Assembly: GCA_900755895.1 (NCBI GenBank)
Contig: CAAEIG010000050.1
Location: forward strand, 1 to 64,000
Origin: Clostridia bacterium
Lineage (GTDB): Bacteria > Bacillota > Clostridia > Oscillospirales > Acutalibacteraceae
Length of the DNA: 64,000 bases
Direction: 5' to 3'
Below are positions 1 through 7,099 of this stretch, piece after piece (the first letter of the stretch is position 1; each line of letters starts with the position of its first letter). Both the position numbers and the translations under genes were made by a program. Under the pieces are notes generated by a model that had not been told where the DNA came from, searched no databases, and saw only the letters and a list, made by a program, of their open reading frames with translations.

Positions 1-468
1 GAGCTGTTCACCTCTCACAAGATCTACACTGAGGCTGAGATGGAAGCCCGGTACGAGACGATTCTGGAGGAGTACCAAAAGACGCTGAACATTGAGGCGT
101 TGACCATGAGCGAAATGACTCGTCAGGACATTCTGCCCTCTGTGAGCGGGTACATTGCCAGCCTGGCGGAGGCAGTTGCCGCCAAGCGCGCTGTGATCGC
201 AGATCTGCCCTGCCAGGCGGAGACAGCGCTGATTCAGAAGCTGTCCGGTCTGCTGGACAGCGCCTATGAGAAGGTGGAGAAGCTGGACACTCTTGTCAGC
301 GATGGCAAGGCTGAGAGCCACAACACCCTGTCCGCTGCCACCTACTACAAGGATGTGATCATCCCGGCTATGGCAGAGCTGCGGGCTGTGGTGGATCAGA
401 TGGAAGTGGACACCTCCGCTGACTTCTGGCCCTACCCCTCTTACGGCGATTTGATGTTCCGGGTATGA
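1..468 (+). CDS. glnN: glutamine synthetase type III, C-terminal end (5' truncated by window)
   Basis: The frame is open from base 1, so only the last 155 codons of a larger gene are seen. Type III glutamine synthetase makes glutamine from glutamate, ammonia and ATP in the cytoplasm. The visible part is the helical C-terminal region typical of GSIII, including a helix-rich stretch starting TMSEMTRQDILPSVSGYIA and the characteristic ending DFWPYPSYGDLMFRV. The catalytic beta-barrel residues lie outside the window. A strong terminator follows at 533-566. The next gene, asnB, is convergent and also uses glutamine. The family call is confident; the state of the missing part is unknown. Confidence 0.93.
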   Translation, partial: ELFTSHKIYTEAEMEARYETILEEYQKTLNIEALTMSEMTRQDILPSVSGYIASLAEAVAAKRAVIADLPCQAETALIQKLSGLLDSAYEKVEKLDTLVSDGKAESHNTLSAATYYKDVIIPAMAELRAVVDQMEVDTSADFWPYPSYGDLMFRV

Positions 469-532
469 GGCTTCCCCCAAAACAATTTAAGCTTATAAGA
501 ATTTGATAAATTCATAGTTTTTCCTTTCAGAA

Positions 533-566
533 AGAGGTGGGAGATTTTTCTCCCACTTCTTTTTGG
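533..566 (+). terminator. intrinsic terminator of glnN
   Basis: An 11-bp stem (GAGGTGGGAGA paired with TCTCCCACTTC) with a tttt loop is followed by a T-rich tail, about 65 bases after the glnN stop codon. Confidence 0.85.
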
Positions 567-572
567 CATAAA

Positions 573-606
573 AACACCGCCTCGGGAATCTTCCCGAAGC
601 GGTGTC
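573..606 (-). terminator. intrinsic terminator of asnB
   Basis: A near-perfect hairpin (ACACCGC-TCGGGAA / TTCCCGA-GCGGTGT, loop TC) lies just after the asnB stop on the minus strand and is followed there by a run of T. It may also act weakly on the plus strand. Confidence 0.8.
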
Positions 607-624
607 CTTATTTTCGGACTTTAT

Positions 625-2205
625 TTACTTTCCGCTGTCCCCATAGTTGGACAGTACTCGAGCGGAGGGATCTTGTACGTCACATCCCTCCCAAGCCTTG
701 TTGGGCATCCAGAAATCTACAATCATCTGGCCCTGGCCAGGATAATACTTCTCGAAAATATCCCGATAGAGCAGGGATTCCTTTGTGAAAGGCTGTGCGT
801 GGGTGTATCGCTTCCGGCCAGCTTCAAACTCTTCATCACTGTACCGGCTCTCCGCGTACTCCTTCAAATAGTCCACCATGGAGTGGCCCACTGCATCGGA
901 AAATGCCGCTTTCTCCCGCCACAAGATCCCATCGGGCAGATAATCTCCCTCAAAGGCCCGGCGCAGCAGATACTTTCCTTTTCCGTAGGTGTTCACCTTC
1001 ATGGCAGGATCCAGCGCCATCACATAGGAGGCAAAATCCAAATCGCCGAAGGGCACTCGGGCTTCCAACGAGTTGACCGAAATGCACCGGTCCGCCCGGA
1101 GCACATCGTACATGTGCAGCTCCCGCACCCGCTTCTGGGATTCCTCCTGGAAGGCCTGAGCACTGGGGGCAAAATCCGTGTACTTATAACCAAACAGCTC
1201 ATCGGAGATCTCGCCGGTGAGCAGCACTCGGACATCCGTGGTCTCGTGGATGGCCTTACACACCAGGTACATGCCCATGCTGGCCCGGATGGTGGTGATG
1301 TCAAAGGTGCCCAGCAGCTCGATCACCTCTTCCAGGGAATCGATCACCTGCTGAGGTGTCATGAACACTTCCGTGTGATCGCTGCCGATATAGTCCGCCA
1401 CCTGTTTGGCGTATTTCAGGTCAATGGCGTCCTGGCTCATGCCAATGGCAAAGGTCCGAATGGGCTGGGCGCTCTTCCGGGCAGCAATGGCGCACACCAG
1501 AGAGGAATCCAACCCGCCGGAGAGCAAAAATCCCACTTTCGCGTCGGAGACCAGCCGCTTTTCCACACCGGCCACCAACTTCTCCCGGATGTTCGCACAA
1601 GCGGTGTCCAGGTCGTCATGACAGCACTCATCCACCTGGGTCATGTCTCGATAACAGACAAACTCACCCTGCTTATAGTAGTGCCCGGGAGGGAAGGGAC
1701 GAATTTCCTTCACAAGGCCCACCAAGTTCTTGGGCTCGCTGGCAAAGACAATCACATCCTGCTGGTCATAGCCATAGTACAGCGGCCGGATCCCGATGGG
1801 GTCCCGCGCTGCCAGGAACTCACCCGTCTCCCCATCGTAGAGGATGCAGGCAAACTCAGCGTCCAACATCCGGAACATCTCCACCCCATACTCCCGATAC
1901 AGGGGCAGCAGCACCTCACAGTCACTGCCGCTTTGGAAGGTGTACCCCTTCTGCTTCAGCTCTTCGCGGAGCTTCTCAAAGCCGTAAAGCTCCCCGTTAC
2001 AGACCACATAGCTGCTCCCCAACTGGAAGGGCTGCATCCCGCGAGAATCCAACCCCATTATGGCCAGCCGGTGGAACCCTAACAGTCCCCGGCCCGTATC
2101 CACAATCCGGCTGTCGTCCGGCCCACGGGATAAGGTACGGTCAAATCCCTTCTGAAAGGCGCCAAAATCAGCACCGCTGCCGCAATAACCCATAATAGAA
2201 CACAT
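625..2205 (-). CDS. asnB: asparagine synthase (glutamine-hydrolysing)
   Basis: Converts aspartate, glutamine and ATP to asparagine in the cytoplasm. The start at 2205 gives MCSIMGYCG, placing the nucleophilic Cys at position 2 after Met removal, as in class II glutamine amidotransferases. GGAGGG lies 7 bases upstream. The in-frame GTG farther upstream would fall inside the T-box and is rejected. The N-terminal Ntn amidotransferase domain (about residues 2-200) contains FHRLAIMG and CNGELYG. The C-terminal synthetase domain has the PP-loop LLSGGLDSSLV and the LLTGEISDELFGYKY motif. The length of 526 residues fits AsnB. Expression is probably controlled by the upstream Asn-type T-box. Confidence 0.95.
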   Translation of the reverse strand: MCSIMGYCGSGADFGAFQKGFDRTLSRGPDDSRIVDTGRGLLGFHRLAIMGLDSRGMQPFQLGSSYVVCNGELYGFEKLREELKQKGYTFQSGSDCEVLLPLYREYGVEMFRMLDAEFACILYDGETGEFLAARDPIGIRPLYYGYDQQDVIVFASEPKNLVGLVKEIRPFPPGHYYKQGEFVCYRDMTQVDECCHDDLDTACANIREKLVAGVEKRLVSDAKVGFLLSGGLDSSLVCAIAARKSAQPIRTFAIGMSQDAIDLKYAKQVADYIGSDHTEVFMTPQQVIDSLEEVIELLGTFDITTIRASMGMYLVCKAIHETTDVRVLLTGEISDELFGYKYTDFAPSAQAFQEESQKRVRELHMYDVLRADRCISVNSLEARVPFGDLDFASYVMALDPAMKVNTYGKGKYLLRRAFEGDYLPDGILWREKAAFSDAVGHSMVDYLKEYAESRYSDEEFEAGRKRYTHAQPFTKESLLYRDIFEKYYPGQGQMIVDFWMPNKAWEGCDVQDPSARVLSNYGDSGK

Positions 2206-2218
2206 AAAAAATCCCTCC

Positions 2219-2475
2219 ATGACCTGTTCATGATTTGTTTTCAGCATTCTATAGGGCAAGTGCTGCGCTCGCGGTGCCACCTATATTTTATCTCATTTTT
2301 CCAAGCCTCAAATAAGGCTCTGCCCTCTAACGCGAGGCCTGGCGGCGCACCTACTGAAGTTTCCCCGTTCAGCTTGCAGCTCGGCGAGTGTTCTTCTCAA
2401 GGGCCTGTCGCACGGCTTCCACCATCCCGCGCTCTCTGTAGGCAAGGAACCCCTTGGTACTTTTCTCTCCTCAAA
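2219..2475 (-). ncRNA. T-box riboswitch, asparagine type, upstream of asnB
   Basis: Read on the minus strand, the leader starts with a Stem I-like segment (GAGGAGAGAAAAGTA, then GGGATGGTGGAAGC). It has a candidate specifier AAC (Asn codon) at 2392-2390 and ends with the T-box sequence GGTGGCACCGCG at 2281-2270. The UGGC bulge would pair with a tRNA end carrying discriminator G, as tRNA-Asn has. An antiterminator can form by pairing TATAGG (about 2287-2281) with CCTATA (about 2255-2250). I see no clear intrinsic terminator between the antiterminator and the start codon, so the mode of output is uncertain. Confidence 0.88.
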
Positions 2476-2490
2476 CGCTTTTGACAAAAC

Positions 2491-2535
2491 AAAAAACGCC
2501 CCCGGATTTGGGTATAACCCAACTCCGGAGACGCC
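2491..2535 (-). terminator. terminator-like hairpin between the asnB promoter and the T-box
   Basis: On the minus strand an approximately 18-bp hairpin (core CCGGAGTTGGGT / ACCCAAATCCGG, extended by GC and GU pairs) is followed directly by TTTTTT. It lies about 25 bases downstream of the predicted transcription start and upstream of T-box Stem I. It could be an extra attenuator or the end of a short RNA of about 70 bases. Confidence 0.7.
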
Positions 2536-2566
2536 ATTGTCTCTCAGTTTTAAAAAACTTTTTGTC

Positions 2567-2595
2567 ATTATAGCATGCGCCCTATTCCCTGTCAA
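2567..2595 (-). promoter_or_regulatory. sigma-A promoter for the asnB leader
   Basis: Consensus -35 TTGACA (2595-2590) and -10 TATAAT (2572-2567) on the minus strand are separated by 17 bases. Transcription would start near 2560. Confidence 0.85.
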
Positions 2596-2682
2596 CACTT
2601 TTCTCCACACCGCAAAAACATCTTTGTTGATGTCCTGTCACATACGCCAAAAATAAAAGGTGGTTTTCTTTCAATCTGCCAG

Positions 2683-2711
2683 TTGCATTGGAAGATTGTT
2701 TTCGCTATTCT
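2683..2711 (+). promoter_or_regulatory. promoter of the arabinofuranosidase gene
   Basis: TTGCAT (2683-2688), a 17-base spacer, then TATTCT (2706-2711). The predicted start near 2718 coincides with the palindrome at 2720-2729. Confidence 0.6.
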
Positions 2712-2719
2712 AAACAAAA

Positions 2720-2729
2720 GGTACGTACC
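2720..2729. promoter_or_regulatory. palindromic operator candidate, AraR-like core
   Basis: The perfect palindrome GGTACGTACC sits at the predicted transcription start of the GH51 gene. Its GTACGTAC core is the centre of Bacillus AraR boxes (GntR/LacI-type arabinose repressor). Position and target fit repression relieved by arabinose; the repressor gene is not in this window. Confidence 0.55.
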
Positions 2730-2786
2730 TCTTCTTAGGGGAGGAGGCGTCTCTGATTACTGTCTACGGGGGAAAGGAACGATCCT

Positions 2787-4259
2787 ATGAGCAAAATTAT
2801 TGTCAACAAGCTGGATAAGAAGAGCAAGATCAGCCGGAACATCTACGGCAATTTCTCAGAGCATCTGGGCCGCTGCATTTACAACGGCATTTTTGTGGGC
2901 GAGAACTCTCCCATTCCCAATGTCAACGGCATGCGCACCGACGTGGTAGAAGCCCTGAAGAACATCAAGCTGCCGGTACTCCGTTGGCCGGGCGGCTGCT
3001 TTGCCGACGAGTACCACTGGAAGGACGGCATTGGCCCCAAGGAGACCCGTAAGCGCATGGTCAACACCCACTGGGGCGGCGTGGTGGAGGACAACTCCTT
3101 CGGCACCCATGAGTTCATGGAGTTCTGCCATCAGGTGGGCTGCCAGCCCTACATCAACGGAAACGTGGGCTCCGGCACTGTGCAGGAAATGAGCGAGTGG
3201 ATGGAGTACATGACCTTTGACGGGGAGTCCCCCATGGCAAACCTCCGCCGGGCGAACGGCCAGGAAGAGCCCTGGAAGGTGAAGTACTTCGGCGTGGGCA
3301 ATGAGAACTGGGGCTGCGGCGGCAATATGCGGCCGGAGTTCTACGCGGACCAGTACCGCCGGTACCAGACCTACGTGCGCAACTACGGGGACAACCAGGT
3401 GTTCCGCATCGCCTGCGGCCCCAACACCGACGACTACAAGTGGACCGAAACTGTGATGGAGATTGCCGGCAAGTACATGGACGGTCTGTCCCTCCACTAC
3501 TACACTGTGCCCAAGGATTGGAACGACAAGGGTTCCGCCACCCAGTTTGACCAGGGCGAATACTACGCCACCCTCCGCAAGGCCAACTACATGGAGGAGC
3601 TGGTGACCAAGCACAGCCAGATCATGGACAAGTACGACCCAGACCACAAGGTGGGCCTGGTGGTGGACGAGTGGGGCACCTGGTACAACGTGGAGCCCGG
3701 TACCAACCCCGGCTTCCTCTATCAGCAGAACTCCATGCGGGACGCCATGGTGGCCGCCCTGACGCTGAACATCTTCAACCGCCACAGCGACCGGGTTGTC
3801 ATGGCCAATATCGCTCAGCTGTGCAACGTGCTCCAGGCCGTGGTGCTCACCGAGGGCGACAAGCTGGTGCTGACCCCCACCTATCACGTATTCGACCTGT
3901 ACAAGGATCATCAGGACGCCACCCTGCTGGGCACCTTCACCCAGGAGGGCCAGGCTGGTTCCGGCGAGGACACCGTACCCATGCTCACCGTCTCCGCTTC
4001 TGAGGACGCCCAGGGCGTGGTCCACGTCACCGCGGCAAACCTGTCCGCTACCGATACCTGCCCTGTGGAGCTGGCCCTCCAGGGCGGCCAGGTGACCGGC
4101 GCCACCGGAAGAATCCTCACCGGCGCCGTGGACGCTTACAACGACTTTGACGCTCCCAACCGGGTGACCATCCAGGCCATGGACGGCATCACTCTGGAGG
4201 ACGGCACTGTGAAGTTCACTCTGCCTGCCTGCTCCGTGGCGGAGATCACCCTGGCATGA
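2787..4259 (+). CDS. abfA: alpha-L-arabinofuranosidase, GH51, intracellular
   Basis: Releases terminal L-arabinofuranosyl units from arabino-oligosaccharides. There is no signal peptide, so it should act in the cytoplasm on imported oligomers. It is 490 residues, the usual size for GH51. The acid/base Glu173 is in GNENWGCGG and the nucleophile Glu295 in VVDEWGTWY, both in a retaining GH-A TIM barrel, followed by a C-terminal beta domain from about residue 385. LPVLRWPGGCFADEYHW is also a family hallmark. The ATG follows GGGGAAAGGA. Its stop overlaps the start of the next gene (ATGA), so the two are translationally coupled. Control is probably through the AraR-like palindrome. Confidence 0.94.
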   Translation: MSKIIVNKLDKKSKISRNIYGNFSEHLGRCIYNGIFVGENSPIPNVNGMRTDVVEALKNIKLPVLRWPGGCFADEYHWKDGIGPKETRKRMVNTHWGGVVEDNSFGTHEFMEFCHQVGCQPYINGNVGSGTVQEMSEWMEYMTFDGESPMANLRRANGQEEPWKVKYFGVGNENWGCGGNMRPEFYADQYRRYQTYVRNYGDNQVFRIACGPNTDDYKWTETVMEIAGKYMDGLSLHYYTVPKDWNDKGSATQFDQGEYYATLRKANYMEELVTKHSQIMDKYDPDHKVGLVVDEWGTWYNVEPGTNPGFLYQQNSMRDAMVAALTLNIFNRHSDRVVMANIAQLCNVLQAVVLTEGDKLVLTPTYHVFDLYKDHQDATLLGTFTQEGQAGSGEDTVPMLTVSASEDAQGVVHVTAANLSATDTCPVELALQGGQVTGATGRILTGAVDAYNDFDAPNRVTIQAMDGITLEDGTVKFTLPACSVAEITLA

Positions 4260-4519
4260 ACCAACGCCAGTGCAAGCGCTGCCTCCTGCGGGAGCTGGAC
4301 GGGGAATACTTCCAGTCCATCTACCAGTACATTCAAAATCTGCCCGCCGAGCAAAAGGCGGACTCAGATACCTACCGTGCCCGGCTGAGCCTCTGCAGAA
4401 CTTGTGACCACCTGGTCAACGGCATGTGTGACCTGTGCGGCTGCTTTGTGGAGGTCCGGGCAGCCAAAAAGCTCCAGCGCTGTCCGGACACCCCGGCCCG
4501 CTGGCAGCCTGAGCCCTAA
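4256..4519 (+). CDS. small Cys-rich protein, DUF6171-like
   Basis: An 87-residue protein of unknown function that overlaps the arabinofuranosidase stop by four bases. It has an N-terminal CKRCLLREL pair of cysteines, a helical middle and a C-terminal cluster CRTCDHLVNGMCDLCGCFVE, plus a final Cys near RCPDTPARW. Nine cysteines in CxxC-type spacing suggest a zinc ribbon or similar metal-binding fold. The pattern fits the small DUF6171-type proteins of Clostridia, recalled from memory and not searched. Its link to arabinose use is by position only; it may simply have its start inside the upstream gene. Confidence 0.75.
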   Translation: MNQRQCKRCLLRELDGEYFQSIYQYIQNLPAEQKADSDTYRARLSLCRTCDHLVNGMCDLCGCFVEVRAAKKLQRCPDTPARWQPEP

Positions 4520-4523
4520 CAGC

Positions 4524-4558
4524 ACAGCCCCCGCCTTCCGGCAGGGGCTGTCTTTTAT
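4524..4558. terminator. bidirectional terminator between the DUF6171-like gene and lysR
   Basis: ACAGCCCC...GGGGCTGT forms a compact hairpin with an inner GCC/GGC stem, followed by TCTTTTATT on the plus strand. It overlaps the last codons of the convergent LysR gene. Confidence 0.75.
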
Positions 4559-5433
4559 TGCAGCGACTTTCCAAGCTCCTCCAAGAACAGTCTGGCAGCC
4601 TTGGAAAACACCTGGTATTTCTTCCACACCACAGTGGCCTCTGCCAGTATGGGCGGGTCCAAGGGGCGAAACGTCAGGCTGCTCCCCTGGGTATTGATGA
4701 GCTTGTCAAAGCACAGGGCATAGCCCAGCCCTTCATCCACCAATAAAGAGGCGTTATACACCAGGTTGTAGGTGGCTACGATGGACAGCTGAGAGGGCTC
4801 CCGTCCCAGCCACTGGAGTACTCCCCCACCGCGCTGGTGGGAGAGGATCAACGGCTTGTCCCACAGGTCTTGGGGAGAAATGGTCTCTTTCTCAGCCAAA
4901 GGGGCATCCTTGCGCATCAGCACACCCCAGGTATCCTGTAGGGGAATGGCCATGGACTGGTACTTGTGGTCATCCACCTCACTGAACAGCAGGCCAAAAT
5001 CAATCAGTCCCTTATCCAGCTGCTCCAGCACAAAATCGGCGTTTCCGCTGGAGATCCGCAGGCGGATGCCAGGATGCTGCCGCCGCAGTCTCCCCGCCGC
5101 CCTGGCAAAGAGCCTGACGGTATCCGTCTCCCCTGCGCCGATGGAGACTTCCCCTTCCACTTCCCCGTCCCCGTGGGCGATCTCCTCCTGGGCTCTGTCC
5201 ACCAGGGTCAGGATCTCCTCCGCCCGTTTGCGCAGGATCATTCCCTCTTCCGTGAGAGTCACCTTGCGGCTGCCCTTGGTCCCTCGGATCAGCAGCTGAC
5301 GGCCCAACTCCTGCTCCAGAGCCTTCAGCTGGGTGGACAGGGTGGGCTGGGACAAGTGCAGCGACTGAGCCGCTGCGGAGATGCTCTGTTCCCTGGCCAC
5401 CGCGAGAAAGTATTGCAGCACTCGAATCTCCAC
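4555..5433 (-). CDS. LysR-type transcriptional regulator
   Basis: A 292-residue DNA-binding regulator. The GTG at 5433 is chosen because GGAGGGG lies 5-7 bases upstream and it gives the standard opening IRVLQYFLAVAREQS. Residues 1-60 form the winged helix-turn-helix (SISAAAQSLHLSQPTLSTQLKALE). Residues 90-290 form the periplasmic-binding-like effector domain (GEVSIGAGETDTVRLFARAA). It is divergent from the 73-residue protein/DUF3737 pair, which is its likely target. Its effector cannot be told from sequence. Confidence 0.9.
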   Translation of the reverse strand: MEIRVLQYFLAVAREQSISAAAQSLHLSQPTLSTQLKALEQELGRQLLIRGTKGSRKVTLTEEGMILRKRAEEILTLVDRAQEEIAHGDGEVEGEVSIGAGETDTVRLFARAAGRLRRQHPGIRLRISSGNADFVLEQLDKGLIDFGLLFSEVDDHKYQSMAIPLQDTWGVLMRKDAPLAEKETISPQDLWDKPLILSHQRGGGVLQWLGREPSQLSIVATYNLVYNASLLVDEGLGYALCFDKLINTQGSSLTFRPLDPPILAEATVVWKKYQVFSKAARLFLEELGKSLQ

Positions 5434-5491
5434 AGAATCCCCTCCTTCTCTTTTCCATTTAGTATCCCACAATTTTCCATAAAAATCAATT

Positions 5492-5544
5492 ATGCAACAG
5501 CATTTAAACCAAGTATTTGCTATTTAAATAAACTGTGCTATCAT
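5492..5544 (+). promoter_or_regulatory. divergent promoter region with LysR-type palindrome
   Basis: The inverted repeat ATGCAACAGCAT (5492-5503) lies just upstream of a plus-strand promoter: TTGCTA (5517-5522), 16 bases, TATCAT (5539-5544) with a TGC extended -10. The placement fits activation of the 5609 operon by the divergent LysR protein. Confidence 0.5.
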
Positions 5545-5608
5545 AGAATTATAAAAAGGGCGGGCGGCCCATGCCGTCCACAAGTTACGCGGGAAAGGAG
5601 AGGGTTGC

Positions 5609-5830
5609 ATGGAAGCTTCCAAGGAGGCTGTTATCCAAAATCTTCGGGATGCCGGGTGCTGCGGGAAAACCGTGGAGGAATTTCTGGAGCTGGGCAACCA
5701 GGGGGATACCGGCGGCCAGTTAAAACTCCTCTCCCAACACAGGCAGCAGCTGTTGAAAAGGGTTCATCGAACGGAACGCTGCATCCACTGTCTGGACTAT
5801 CTTGTGTATCAAATCGAGAAACAACTGTGA
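5609..5830 (+). CDS. small conserved protein, function unknown
   Basis: A 73-residue soluble protein with a good ribosome site (GGAGAGG) before ATG. It is mostly helical: an N-terminal segment ending DAGCCGKTVEEFLELGNQGD and a C-terminal helix pair with RQQLLKRVHRTERCIHCLDYL. The arrangement recalls the dimerising helical tail of MerR-like proteins without the DNA-binding part, but this is only a resemblance. It is first in a probable two-gene operon with the DUF3737 gene and divergent from lysR. Two Cys pairs (CC and CxxC) may matter for redox or metal sensing. No function is claimed. Confidence 0.65.
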   Translation: MEASKEAVIQNLRDAGCCGKTVEEFLELGNQGDTGGQLKLLSQHRQQLLKRVHRTERCIHCLDYLVYQIEKQL

Positions 5831-5863
5831 AACATCACACAACGCAGCATGGGAGGTTTCAAC

Positions 5864-6706
5864 ATGGAACTCATAGAAAATCAAACCCTGGACCAAGAGC
5901 GGGCGCTCTATGGAATCCGGGATACGCTGGTGAAAAACTGCTCCTTTGACGGCCCTGCCGATGGAGAAAGCGCCTTCAAGGAATGTCAGGATGTGGAGGC
6001 GGAACACTGCTATTTCAACCTCCGGTACCCCTTCTGGCACGATGAGCGCCTAAAAATCCGGGATTCCGAATTGACACAGCTCTGCCGGGCAGCCCTGTGG
6101 TATTCCCATCACATCACCATTCAGGACACCAAGCTCCACGGCATCAAAGCACTGCGGGAGTGCAGCGATGTGACCATGAACCGCTGCCACATTGTTTCCC
6201 CGGAGTTTGGCTGGTCTGTGGACCACATCCAGATGGAGGACTGTGACGCAGAATCCGAATACTTCATGATGCGCTCCTCCCACCTGTACTTTCGGGATGT
6301 GCGCATGAAGGGGAAATACTCCTTCCAATACATTCACGACTCCGTCTTCGAGAACTGCCAGTTCGACACCAAGGACGCCTTTTGGCACGCCAAAAATGTG
6401 CTGGTAAAGGACAGCGTCATCAAGGGCGAATACCTGGCCTGGTACTGCGAAAACGTCACCTTTGAAAACTGCAAGATCATCGGCACCCAGCCTCTGTGCT
6501 ACTGCCAGGGCTTGAAGCTGATAAACTGCCAGATGGTGGACTGCGACCTGGCCTTTGAACGCTCTCAGGTGGAGGCAGACTTAACCGCTCCCATCCTCAG
6601 CGTGAAGAACCCCCTGACCGGCAGCCGGATCACCCTGCCCGCCGTGGGAGAGATCATCCGGGATCTCCCCGGCGCTGACGGCCAAGTGTTGGTCACCGGA
6701 GCCTGA
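5864..6706 (+). CDS. DUF3737 family protein, beta-helix
   Basis: A 280-residue protein with no signal peptide. Much of it is repeats of about 20 residues of the type F-x-N/D-C-x-hydrophobic (VKNCSFDGP, AEHCYFNLR, MNRCHIVSP, FENCQFDTK, FENCKIIGT, LINCQMVDC), as expected for a right-handed parallel beta-helix. The opening ENQTLDQERALYGI and the C-terminal tail with SVKNPLTGSRI fit the DUF3737 family, whose biochemical role is unknown to me. The second in-frame ATG is chosen because GGGAGG precedes it by 7 bases; an ATG 15 bases upstream has no such site. It follows the 73-residue gene by 33 bases. Confidence 0.82.
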   Translation: MELIENQTLDQERALYGIRDTLVKNCSFDGPADGESAFKECQDVEAEHCYFNLRYPFWHDERLKIRDSELTQLCRAALWYSHHITIQDTKLHGIKALRECSDVTMNRCHIVSPEFGWSVDHIQMEDCDAESEYFMMRSSHLYFRDVRMKGKYSFQYIHDSVFENCQFDTKDAFWHAKNVLVKDSVIKGEYLAWYCENVTFENCKIIGTQPLCYCQGLKLINCQMVDCDLAFERSQVEADLTAPILSVKNPLTGSRITLPAVGEIIRDLPGADGQVLVTGA

Positions 6707-6723
6707 TCCCCGTCTCAAATAAG

Positions 6724-6767
6724 AACCCCCTGTCCAGGAGAACTCCCGGACAGGGGGTTTTTGTTTT
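6724..6767. terminator. bidirectional terminator between the DUF3737 gene and rhaM
   Basis: A 12-bp stem AACCCCCTGTCC / GGACAGGGGGTT is followed by TTTTTGTTTTT on the plus strand and preceded by A-rich sequence, so it can serve both convergent genes. Confidence 0.85.
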
Positions 6768-6769
6768 TG

Positions 6770-7081
6770 TCAATCCAGATGGAACACCAGCCGCAAATCC
6801 TCCGACTGAGGACTGTTGTCAGGATTTACCGCCATGATGTCCGCCATGTAATCCCACCACTTCCGGCAGATGGGAGAATTGGCGCTGTCATCCCAGCGAG
6901 CCTTGTCCTCCACTTCAATGACACCGAACAGGGTCAGCGTCTCCTCGTCCAGGAAGATGCTGTAATCACTGCCGCCGTACTGGTGGATCATCTCCTTCAT
7001 CTCCGGCCAAAGTGCATCGTGACGGCGCTTATATTCCTCCGCCATGCCGGGATTGAGCTTCATCTTAAATCCTAATTTCAT
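6770..7081 (-). CDS. rhaM: L-rhamnose mutarotase
   Basis: Interconverts the alpha and beta anomers of L-rhamnose so that isomerisation can proceed. It is a 103-residue ferredoxin-like protein; RhaM enzymes are about 104 residues. The opening is MKLGFKMKLNPGM, the proposed catalytic His21 is in RRHDALWPEM, and the ending FGVIEVED...WWDYMADIM matches the family. It is last in a minus-strand group after a GH35-like enzyme and an SGNH esterase, which points to breakdown of a rhamnose-containing glycan. No other rha genes are in the window. Confidence 0.9.
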   Translation of the reverse strand: MKLGFKMKLNPGMAEEYKRRHDALWPEMKEMIHQYGGSDYSIFLDEETLTLFGVIEVEDKARWDDSANSPICRKWWDYMADIMAVNPDNSPQSEDLRLVFHLD

Positions 7082-7099
7082 GGAACCTCTCCTCCTTTG

